From the NCBI GenBank assembly GCA_903900845.1, contig CAIUOU010000117.1, positions 1 to 47,664 of the forward strand: a DNA stretch of 47,664 nucleotides, in the 5' to 3' direction. The notes beneath the pieces are model-generated. The model was not told where the DNA came from. It ran no database searches and worked only from the letters and a program-made list of their open reading frames with translations. The stretch is from an uncultured Opitutia bacterium (GTDB lineage: Bacteria > Verrucomicrobiota > Verrucomicrobiia > Opitutales > Opitutaceae). Positions 34,419 to 41,059 of this stretch are shown in pieces. The stretch's first letter is position 1; each line of letters starts with the position of its first letter. The translations under genes and the position numbers were made by a program.

Positions 34419-35444
34419 ATGGTCAACGTCGCTGTCGTCGGTCTCGGTTTCATGGGGGTCACCCACCTCCGCGCGTATCTCCGGCTGCCGGGCATCCGCA
34501 TCGCGGCGCTCTGCGCGTCGCGCCACTTGCCGGAGAACGGGGATTTCTCATCCGTCTCGGGCAACATCGCGATGGGCGAACCGCTGCGGCTCGACATGAC
34601 CGGCGTGCGCGCCACGAGGGATTTTGATTCGCTGCTCTCGGATCCGGCGATCGACCTGATCGACCTGTGCGTGCCCACCCCGCGGCACGTCGAACTCGCG
34701 ACCCGCGCGCTGCGCGCCGGCAAGCACGTGATCTGCGAGAAACCGCTGGCGCGGACGGCCGCGCAGGCCCGGGAGATCCTCACCGCGGCGCGGGAGGCGC
34801 GCGGTTTCTTCATGCCGGCAATGTGCCTGCGGTTCTGGCCGGGCTGGACGTGGCTGAAACAGGCGGTCGAAGCCGGCACCTTTGGGGCGGTGAAGGCAGC
34901 GCGTTTCCGGCGCGTGGGCGAGGCGCCGGCATGGGGCCGCGACGTTTATCTCGACGGAACGGCGTCGGGCGGGGCGCTGCTCGACCTCCACATCCACGAC
35001 GTCGATTTCGTGCAGCACCTCTTCGGACGCCCCACGGCGGTGTACGCGCAAGGCGTGGGCTTCCACAGCGGGGCGATCGATCACGTGGTCGCGCAATACA
35101 CGGTCGCCAACGGGGCGGCGGTTAGCGCCGAGGGCAGTTGGGCGATGGCGACGGGCCACGGCTTCAACATGGCGTACACGGTCGTTTTTGAGCGGGCCAC
35201 CGCCGACTACGACCTCGCCCGTGGCGCTGACGCGCTGAAGGTTTTCGAGGCCGGCCGAGGCGGACGCGTGGTGCCACCCGAACCCGGTGACGGCTACCTC
35301 GGGGAGCTCGACTACATGGCGGAGTGTATCGAGCGCGGGCGCGCGCCCCGCCGGGTGACTGCCGAGGATGGCGTATCGGCCGTCGAGATCTGCGAGGCCG
35401 AGGAAGAATCAATCCGCACCGGCCGCCCGGTCGCCCTAAAATGA
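34419..35444 (+). CDS. Gfo/Idh/MocA family oxidoreductase (cytoplasmic)
   Basis: The predicted protein has 341 residues from ATG at 34419 (MVNVAVVGLGFMGVTHLRAY); GLGFMG is the nucleotide-binding loop. The EKP motif is intact in HVICEKPLARTAAQA. The C-terminal substrate domain has GGALLDLHIHDVDFVQHLFG, where the HxxD pattern is catalytic in this superfamily. It lacks an export leader, unlike the other family member in the window. It forms an operon with the isomerase 16 bases upstream. Its TGA stop (35442-35444) overlaps an ATG at 35441 that opens the next frame, leading through the repeat units into the methyltransferase. Confidence 0.92.
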   Translation: MVNVAVVGLGFMGVTHLRAYLRLPGIRIAALCASRHLPENGDFSSVSGNIAMGEPLRLDMTGVRATRDFDSLLSDPAIDLIDLCVPTPRHVELATRALRAGKHVICEKPLARTAAQAREILTAAREARGFFMPAMCLRFWPGWTWLKQAVEAGTFGAVKAARFRRVGEAPAWGRDVYLDGTASGGALLDLHIHDVDFVQHLFGRPTAVYAQGVGFHSGAIDHVVAQYTVANGAAVSAEGSWAMATGHGFNMAYTVVFERATADYDLARGADALKVFEAGRGGRVVPPEPGDGYLGELDYMAECIERGRAPRRVTAEDGVSAVEICEAEEESIRTGRPVALK

Positions 35445-36370
35445 ACCGATCACTCACCCAAAGGGGTCAGGGCGTTTTCTGTTTAAACGAAGCAACCGCA
35501 TCCGCGCTGCGAAAAACATTCAACGCCCTGACCCCTTTTAAGGGGTCAGGGCGTTTTTCGTTTGAACGAACCGGCAGCTTCCGGTCCGAGCTAAACGTTG
35601 AACGCCCTAACCCCTTTGGTCACTTTCCGGCGGCGAGGATCGCTGTTTTTGCCCTATTCCTACTGGCGGCGGCACATGAGGTGGCCGCAGCCGCGCCGGC
35701 AGTCGTAGATAGCCGTCCTGCCGAAGCTCGTTATGAGACTGGCCGGCGAACGCGCGACGGCATTGGGAAATACTACTTCGACCGCGAGATTTCGCAGGTC
35801 ATGGGCCATCTAGGTGCCGGTTGGCTGGAGCGTTCCGAACGCGAGCAGGAGGAGCGCACCGACCTCTTGCTGGAAGCCTTGAGATTACAGCCGGGCGACA
35901 CCGTGGCGGATGTAGGCGCGGGCAGCGGTTACTTCACGTGGCGGATGGCGCGGCGGGTTGGCCCGAACGGTGTCGTACACGCTGTGGAGATTCAGCAGGA
36001 ATTCCTGGAACTGTTGATGGCCAATATGAAGCGCCGCGGAGTCGCCGATCAGGTTCGGCCGGTGCTGGGCGCCGTGGATGACCCGCGCCTGCCAGAGGCA
36101 TCCTGCGACGTAATTCTGCTGGTAGACGTTTATCATGAATTCGAACACCCTTTTGAGATGGCGCGGGCTATGATCCGCGCTCTCAAGCCCGGTGGCCGGC
36201 TCGTACTGGTGGAATACCGCGGCGAGGACCCCGAGGTGCCGATCAAACCGCTGCACAAGATGACGGAAGCGCAGGTTCGCCGCGAGTTTTCCGTCCACCC
36301 CGTGCGTTTCGAGCGGAACGTCAACGTGCTGCCCCGACAGCATATCTTGATCCTCCGCCGCGATCCCTGA
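35441..36370 (+). CDS. Class I SAM methyltransferase with signal-like segment; start displaced by repeats
   Basis: The frame from ATG 35441 gives 309 residues. Residues 1-60 or so are encoded by two repeat units and look random. A hydrophobic signal-like segment follows (ARIAVFALFLLAAAHEVAAAAP), then KYYFDREISQVMGHLGAGWLERSERE. The SAM-binding domain has VADVGAGSGYF, ILLVDVYHEFEHP and LKPGGRLVLVEYRGEDPEVPIKPLHKMTEAQVRRE. The mature part matches the exported methyltransferase family with xxxxVMGHxGAxWLER. No ATG, GTG or TTG lies in frame between 35441 and the signal segment; GTG 35681 and ATG 35801 would lose the signal. So either it is translated through the repeats, starts at a CTG, or is damaged. 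Less biased base use than neighbours is an impression, not computed. Confidence 0.7.
   Translation: MNRSLTQRGQGVFCLNEATASALRKTFNALTPFKGSGRFSFERTGSFRSELNVERPNPFGHFPAARIAVFALFLLAAAHEVAAAAPAVVDSRPAEARYETGRRTRDGIGKYYFDREISQVMGHLGAGWLERSEREQEERTDLLLEALRLQPGDTVADVGAGSGYFTWRMARRVGPNGVVHAVEIQQEFLELLMANMKRRGVADQVRPVLGAVDDPRLPEASCDVILLVDVYHEFEHPFEMARAMIRALKPGGRLVLVEYRGEDPEVPIKPLHKMTEAQVRREFSVHPVRFERNVNVLPRQHILILRRDP
35458..35538. repeat. REPIN-like unit 1 (inverted repeat pair)
   Basis: CCAAAGGGGTCAGGGCGTT at 35458-35476 is inverted as AACGCCCTGACCCCTTT at 35522-35538. The 45 bases between contain CTGTTTAAACGAA, also seen in related form in the other units. Confidence 0.9.
35522..35560 (+). terminator. 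Hairpin at junction of repeat units 1 and 2, terminator-like
   Basis: AACGCCCTGACCCCTT-TT-AAGGGGTCAGGGCGTT (35522-35555) is a perfect 16-bp stem, and the plus strand continues TTTCG so that five T follow CG. It lies 78 bases after the Gfo/Idh stop, a natural place for a terminator, but also inside the frame leading to the methyltransferase. Confidence 0.65.
35540..35617. repeat. REPIN-like unit 2
   Basis: AAGGGGTCAGGGCGTT at 35540-35555 is inverted as AACGCCCTAACCCCTTT at 35601-35617 (one G-to-A change). It abuts unit 1 with a single base between and contains TCGTTTGAACGAA. Confidence 0.9.
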
Positions 36371-36390
36371 CTGCCCGCGGCCGATGGGCC

Positions 36391-36461
36391 AAGGCGTTGA
36401 ATGTTTAAACTGCCGGGGACTTCGATCCACCTCGCCCAACATTTAACGCCCTGACCCCTTT
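36391..36461. repeat. REPIN-like unit 3, left arm shortened
   Basis: The right arm AACGCCCTGACCCCTTT (36445-36461) is intact. The left arm reads AAGGCGTT (36391-36398), which equals the full AAGGGGTCAGGGCGTT with 8 internal bases missing; GAATGTTTAAAC follows as in the other units. It lies 20 bases after the methyltransferase stop. Confidence 0.8.
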
Positions 36462-36473
36462 GATCCGCAAACT

Positions 36474-36554
36474 AAGGGGTCAGGGCGTTGGGCGTTTAAT
36501 TCGAAGCACGTCAAATCCTGCGGATTTAAACGTTTAACGCCCTGACCCCTTTGG
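36474..36554. repeat. REPIN-like unit 4
   Basis: AAGGGGTCAGGGCGTT at 36474-36489 is inverted as AACGCCCTGACCCCTTTGG at 36536-36554. Together with the first arm at 35458-35476 the last arm gives a perfect 19-bp inverted repeat bounding the whole cassette. It ends 6 bases before the stop codon of the SGNH hydrolase gene. Confidence 0.9.
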
Positions 36555-36560
36555 AGGGGG

Positions 36561-37337
36561 TCATTTCATGAGGGCCGTGAGGGTCGGGTGCATCGCGTCG
36601 GCCCAAAGTTGGTAACCGGCCGCGTTGGGGTGCAGTTGGTCGGGCATGATGGAGTACGGGATCTTGCCGTCCTGGCCAAGGAAGACGCGGTTAATGTCGA
36701 GAAAGCGGACCTCCTTGCCGTCATCGAGCTGTGCGAGTTCGGCGTTCACGGCGTTGATGATGTCCATCTGCCGCGTGGCCTGCGCCACGGCGTCGGCGGT
36801 GATGCTGCCATCCTTCTCCGGCCGGGGGCCGCGGGGAAAGACGGCGAGCACGAGCACCTTAACCCCGGGAATCTTGGCGCGGATCATGCCGACGATCTTG
36901 CGATTGGCGGCCGCGATCTGGGAGGCGTTGTGGGTGCGGGTGTTGTTGGTGCCGAGCATCAGCACGGCGACCTTGGGCGTGAGACCGTCGAGCTCGCCGT
37001 TTTCGAGGCGCCAGATCACGTGCTGTGTCTGGTCCCCGCCGATGCCGAAATTCGCCGGCTGCCATTGGCCGTAATATTGTTCCCAGACATGCGGCGCCCG
37101 GGTCCATCCCTGGGTGATCGAGTCGCCGATAAAAAGTACCCCGACCGGACCCGCCTTGCCGCGTACGAGGAAGGAATCGTGCATCTTACGGAAGCGGCCG
37201 CTGGGATCGTTTTTCTCGATCGCGGCGGAAGCATCGGGAATCGGGCCGGTTGGGGCAGGAGCCGCCGCGCGGGCCGCAGCGAGGAGGACGAAGCCGGCCA
37301 GCAGACCGGCGAACAGGAAGGAGCGGGTGTTTTTCAT
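36561..37337 (-). CDS. Secreted SGNH/GDSL-family hydrolase
   Basis: The predicted protein has 258 residues with a signal peptide (about residues 1-25). The four SGNH blocks are present: GDSITQGW with nucleophile S72, the Gly block in NFGIGGDQTQHVIWRLENGEL, GTNN with its Asn, and DQLHPN with D233 and H236. It closely resembles the platelet-activating-factor-acetylhydrolase-like group that removes acetyl groups from sugars or polysaccharides. Exported, so it may deacetylate substrates attacked by the window's sulfatases. It converges on the methyltransferase cassette. Confidence 0.93.
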   Translation of the reverse strand: MKNTRSFLFAGLLAGFVLLAAARAAAPAPTGPIPDASAAIEKNDPSGRFRKMHDSFLVRGKAGPVGVLFIGDSITQGWTRAPHVWEQYYGQWQPANFGIGGDQTQHVIWRLENGELDGLTPKVAVLMLGTNNTRTHNASQIAAANRKIVGMIRAKIPGVKVLVLAVFPRGPRPEKDGSITADAVAQATRQMDIINAVNAELAQLDDGKEVRFLDINRVFLGQDGKIPYSIMPDQLHPNAAGYQLWADAMHPTLTALMK

Positions 37338-37541
37338 GGGGAAGCTCGAGTAAGGACGACCCAGCGCGAACCCGCCGAAACCCGGAGGGCTTTCCGACGG
37401 CTTGGTGCTGCTAGTGAGCAGTGACCCTGCTTCATCCGGCCCGCGAAGGGCAAGAAGCCAGAGGCCGTGAGGGGGGAATTCGTGAAGCGAAGCGAGACAG
37501 CCCGAAAGAAATCCCGACCTCGCAGGGAGCCCATGGGTCGC

Positions 37542-38450
37542 TCAGGCGGGCGCCCGACGGGCAGCGAGCACGTTGTCGATCGTGTAGAGCGCGAGCGCGG
37601 CCCAGATGAACGCGAATCCGGGCAGGCGCTGGCGGGTGAACGGCTCGTGGTAGATCCAGAGGCCGATCACCAGCTGCACCGTGGGCGCGAGGTACTGCAG
37701 CAGACCGAGCGTAGTGAGACGCACGCGACGCGCCCCGTAGCCGAAAAGCAGCAGTGGCACGGCCGTGACGATCCCGGCGCTGAGGATCAAAATGTGCGTC
37801 GGCAGATCCACGCGTCCGAGCGCGCCGGCGCCATCGATCTCCCGCCAGATCAGAAAACCGACCGCGAGCGGCGCCAGGAGGAGTGTCTCCGCCGCAAGAC
37901 CCGGGATCGCCCCGAGCGCGGATCGCTTGCGCATGAAGCTGTAACCACCCCAGGTCGCGGCGAGCACGAGCGCGATCCACGGCGGCCGGCCGGCCTGCCA
38001 GAACATCAACGCGACCCCTGTCGCCGCGAGACCGATGGCGCCCCATTGCAAGCGGCGCAGATGCTCGTGCAACACGAGCCGTCCCGCGGCGACGTTGACC
38101 AACGGCACCAGGAAGTAGCCGAGACTGGTCTCGATGACATGACCGGCATTCACCCCCCAGACGTAAACAAGCCAGTTAAGCGTGAGCAGCGTGCCACTCA
38201 GCAGGTGCGTGGCGACGGCGCGCGAATCCCGCAGCAAGCCCGCCAGCTCCCGGAAGCCGCCCGTCCGCGACATAAGGACCGCAAGCAGCGCGAGCGACCA
38301 AACGTGCCGATGCGCGATCAACTCCAAGGCATCGACCGCCGCCAGCTGCTTCCAGTAAACCGGAACCAACCCCCAAAGAAAGTAGCACAGCGCGGCGGCT
38401 AGCGCCCCGGCCCGGGCCTGTTCCGGGGAGGGTCCGGGAGTCGCGCTCAC
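37542..38450 (-). CDS. rarD: RarD-type EamA family permease
   Basis: The predicted protein has 302 residues from a GTG at 38450 (MSATPGPSPEQARAGALAAALCYFLWGLVPVYWK); the upstream part of the open frame overlaps the lipoprotein gene and is not protein-like. Ten hydrophobic segments form two EamA repeats. GYFLVPLVNVAAGRLVLHEHLRRLQW and LLQYLAPTVQLVIGLWIYHEPF are signatures of RarD, a drug/metabolite-transporter member (Escherichia coli RarD 296 residues, linked to chloramphenicol sensitivity). Substrate unknown. It starts 25 bases after the lipoprotein gene stop and may be cotranscribed with it. Confidence 0.9.
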   Translation of the reverse strand: MSATPGPSPEQARAGALAAALCYFLWGLVPVYWKQLAAVDALELIAHRHVWSLALLAVLMSRTGGFRELAGLLRDSRAVATHLLSGTLLTLNWLVYVWGVNAGHVIETSLGYFLVPLVNVAAGRLVLHEHLRRLQWGAIGLAATGVALMFWQAGRPPWIALVLAATWGGYSFMRKRSALGAIPGLAAETLLLAPLAVGFLIWREIDGAGALGRVDLPTHILILSAGIVTAVPLLLFGYGARRVRLTTLGLLQYLAPTVQLVIGLWIYHEPFTRQRLPGFAFIWAALALYTIDNVLAARRAPA

Positions 38451-38475
38451 GTTGCGGCCGGCGGAGCGGCCCGCA

Positions 38476-38733
38476 TCAGCGCCGGTTCTTGAGGCCGAAC
38501 TGGTAACGCTCGTCAAATTCGCGTCCGGCCTGCGCGCGCGCGGCGTCGGCGGCCAGACCCTGAGCCGCGAGCTCACCCGAACGTTTTTCGACCCAGCGTT
38601 GGCGGAATGTGGCCTCAACCTCGCCGGCGATCGCGGTGCTCTCCTTGGCGCGGGCCTTCTTCGAGAACATGCCGCAGCCGCTCACGAACGGCAACGAGGC
38701 GACCAGGATGGCGGGGATAAGGACCTTCTTCAT
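38476..38733 (-). CDS. Small lipoprotein of unknown function
   Basis: The predicted protein has 85 residues. The signal MKKVLIPAILVASLPFVSGC ends in a lipobox (VSG-C) with lipid-modified C20. The mature part is short and charged, mostly helical (EVEATFRQRWVEKRSGELAAQGLAADAARAQAGREFDERYQFGL). No family recognised. Divergent from the Pro/Ala-rich membrane protein gene. Confidence 0.75.
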   Translation of the reverse strand: MKKVLIPAILVASLPFVSGCGMFSKKARAKESTAIAGEVEATFRQRWVEKRSGELAAQGLAADAARAQAGREFDERYQFGLKNRR

Positions 38734-38884
38734 TGGATACGGGCTGGGAACCGTGAAGAGCCGTGGGCCGGACCGCGAGTGAAAGTTTTCCGGCGCCGAC
38801 CGTCGGTTCGAGGGACCGGCGGACACCCAGTACGAAGGCGGATTTTTGCTGTAGCGGCGACCGCAAAGGTCTTTCTCTCGACGC

Positions 38885-40267
38885 ATGAGCGACGAGCAGA
38901 AACCCCAGCCGGTCCTTCGGCTGAAACCCCGCGCGACTCCTGCTCCCGCCGAAGCGCCCACCGCCTCGCCCTCCTCCACCACTCCGGCGGAGGTCTCTCC
39001 CCCGCCAAATTCTGTCGCAGCTGAGCCCATCCCGTCGGTCGACTCCGCGCCAAAGGTGCGCCTCAAGCCCCGCCTTTCCGTCCCCAGCCCGGCCACTGCC
39101 GAGCCATCGCCACCGGCCAGCACGGAGACAACTCCCCTTCCGCCAGCCACCGCGGCCACTCCGGCGCCCACCCCGGTAATCCGGCTCAAGCCTAAACTCC
39201 CTGATCCCGCGCCTGCCGCCACTCTGGCTGCAGCGCCCGCGGCCGAACCCGCCCCGGCTCCTCCGCCTGTTCCATCGGGCCCGGCCCCAGCTGTTCCGGA
39301 AAAACCTGCCGCGCAAGTCGCGGACGTCTCGGCCGCGTCCGACCCGACCTCGAAATTCAAGCTAAAGCCGCGCAACGACGCGGCTCCCGCGCCCGCTTCG
39401 TCCGCGCCCGCCGGGCCGGCTCAGGTACCGATCGCCTTGGCCGCCCCCGCCACGCCAGCTCCGGCCGCCCCGAAAGCTCCGCCTCCGTTTCCGGTGGCGG
39501 CGCCGCCAGCTGATGCGACGGCGACTCCGCCACCGCGGCCCATCGTGCGGACAGCCGGAGAGCTCGCCGAGCCGAAGGACGTGGCGAAGAACAAGCGTAC
39601 CGTCTTCGTGGTCGCGGGCGCCATCGGTCTCGTTGTCTTCGCCTGCGGTCTCTACTTCGCCTACTCGGTCTTCTTCAGCGCCGAACCGCCGGCGCCCGTC
39701 GCGAAGAAATTCCCGCCGCCAGCCGCCGCCAAAACCCCCGCGGCAGCGGCGCCCGCACCGGCTCCCAAAGCCCCCGCCGCACCCCCAACCACCCCCGTGG
39801 CCAAGGCCAAGGCGGCGACGGAAACCCGAGCACAGACCGTCGCGGAAACCGCCGCTCGCGTGGCCGCGGCTGCCCCTGCCGCACCCTCCCCGGCGGCGAC
39901 CGCGCTTCCCCCTGCGCCCGCCGCAACTCCGCCCGCCACGCCGGTTCCCGCGGCCGCGACCGCCTCAGCATCCGCGGGCGAAGCGGCGACGGCACGCACC
40001 ACGATCGCCAAGGGCGTGACGGCCACCACCACGCTCGAGCAGGCCGGAGCCGATGCCAGCGTCGAGTTCCGCACCTTCGTCGCGAACGCCAAGATCAGCG
40101 GCGTGTTCCAAGGAACACCGGCGCGAGCGGTGATCAACGGGCGCCTCGCGCGCTCCGGTGAAACCATCGACGCCGCGATGGGCGTCGTGTTCGACCGCAT
40201 TGACGCGGACCGCCGCCACATCGTCTTCCGCGACCGGACCGGCGCCACGGTGACGCGCCGCTACTGA
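38885..40267 (+). CDS. Pro/Ala-rich single-pass membrane protein with GspB-like C-terminus
   Basis: The predicted protein has 460 residues. Residues 1-235 are Pro/Ala-rich and carry four basic motifs: RLKPR (12-16), RLKPR (59-63), RLKPK (100-104) and KLKPR (159-163). One transmembrane helix spans about 238-262 (RTVFVVAGAIGLVVFACGLYFAYSVF). A second Pro/Ala-rich linker follows, then a C-terminal domain of about 70 residues (ISGVFQGTPARAVINGRLARSGETI....VVFDRIDADRRHIVFRDRTGATVTRRY). That last domain resembles the C-terminal part of GspB/PilP-type secretion and pilus assembly proteins. The repeated motif may be a docking site in the cytoplasm. Function inferred only from the C-terminal likeness. 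Confidence 0.8.
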   Translation: MSDEQKPQPVLRLKPRATPAPAEAPTASPSSTTPAEVSPPPNSVAAEPIPSVDSAPKVRLKPRLSVPSPATAEPSPPASTETTPLPPATAATPAPTPVIRLKPKLPDPAPAATLAAAPAAEPAPAPPPVPSGPAPAVPEKPAAQVADVSAASDPTSKFKLKPRNDAAPAPASSAPAGPAQVPIALAAPATPAPAAPKAPPPFPVAAPPADATATPPPRPIVRTAGELAEPKDVAKNKRTVFVVAGAIGLVVFACGLYFAYSVFFSAEPPAPVAKKFPPPAAAKTPAAAAPAPAPKAPAAPPTTPVAKAKAATETRAQTVAETAARVAAAAPAAPSPAATALPPAPAATPPATPVPAAATASASAGEAATARTTIAKGVTATTTLEQAGADASVEFRTFVANAKISGVFQGTPARAVINGRLARSGETIDAAMGVVFDRIDADRRHIVFRDRTGATVTRRY

Positions 40268-40282
40268 CGTCTTCCGGCGCGG

Positions 40283-41059
40283 TTACTTTCCGAGATCGTC
40301 CACGTCCTCGCCGAGCCGCAGCTCACGCTCGCGACCGGCATGGTAGAGCCAACCGGCGCCGGCGATCAGCGTCAGGCGGCCGTCCTGCCAGCGAACCATC
40401 GAGGTGTCGGCGATTCCCAGCACGGTTTCGGCCGGATTGAAGCGCAGGTAGGCGCGGATCTTGGCCGCCCGCACGCGGAATTCAGCGGAGACGGGAAGCG
40501 GATGGTGGGGATTGATGGAGCCCGGTACCAGGCCGAGCGCCGTGCGGGATGGGATATCCGCCACAGGAAAATCGTTGGTGGTGCCAATCAGGACACCGGC
40601 CACGTTGGCGCCGGCGCTCGAACCGGCGTAGGGGACACCGGCGCGCACGCGGGACCGGATGACCTCGAGCAGACCATGGCGGTGCAACGCGGCGAGCAGC
40701 ACGAAGGTCTCCCCTCCCACGATGAAAACGCCATCGGCCGCGCCCAGTCGCGCGCGGGCGGCCGCGGGGTCGGCGAGATCGAGCGCCGCCGCCTCGGCCC
40801 CGAGATCACGGAAGGCTTCCCGCAATCGCGCCTCCATCGCGCCCCGGTCTTCCGGATGCAGGGCCTCGAGCACCAGGACCACCCGCGTGCGCCCTTGGAA
40901 ATGCTCCCGCAACGCGGGCCGCAGACCGTCGGCGAAAAGCGCGCCCTTCATGGAATTTCCTCCCAGCAGAAACACCGGACCGGGCGCCGCGCCCGCGACG
41001 GAGCACGGCGCGACGGCCAACAGGGTCACCAGCAGGACAAGGAGACCTGGCACCTTCAT
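40283..41059 (-). CDS. Exported S51-family peptidase (dipeptidase E / cyanophycinase-like)
   Basis: The predicted protein has 258 residues with a signal peptide (MKVPGLLVLLVTLLAVAPCSVAGAA). The fold of peptidase family S51 is evident: VFLLGGNSMKG, then GVFIVGGETFVLLAALHRHGL, and nucleophile S148 in YAGSSAGANVAG. NPHHPLPVS follows with a candidate catalytic His. Family members cleave Asp-X dipeptides (PepE) or cyanophycin. This version is exported, unlike PepE. Its ATG overlaps the stop of the sodium:solute symporter gene (ATGA), so the pair is translationally coupled: a peptide or amino-acid release and uptake unit is a reasonable inference. Confidence 0.85.
   Translation of the reverse strand: MKVPGLLVLLVTLLAVAPCSVAGAAPGPVFLLGGNSMKGALFADGLRPALREHFQGRTRVVLVLEALHPEDRGAMEARLREAFRDLGAEAAALDLADPAAARARLGAADGVFIVGGETFVLLAALHRHGLLEVIRSRVRAGVPYAGSSAGANVAGVLIGTTNDFPVADIPSRTALGLVPGSINPHHPLPVSAEFRVRAAKIRAYLRFNPAETVLGIADTSMVRWQDGRLTLIAGAGWLYHAGRERELRLGEDVDDLGK

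Noticed and set aside
35458-36554. CRISPR array explanation for the repeated 16-17 bp sequence
   Set aside because: Copies alternate in orientation, spacing is irregular and a gene lies in the middle; no cas genes are present.
37420-37541. Possible repeat or small RNA downstream of rarD
   Set aside because: Only a weak long-range CCCTGC/GCAGGG pairing was seen and no second copy occurs in the window.
39513-40248. Frames in and opposite the Pro/Ala-rich gene
   Set aside because: GC-rich Pro/Ala codons leave several frames open; only the chosen frame has a membrane helix and a folded end domain.
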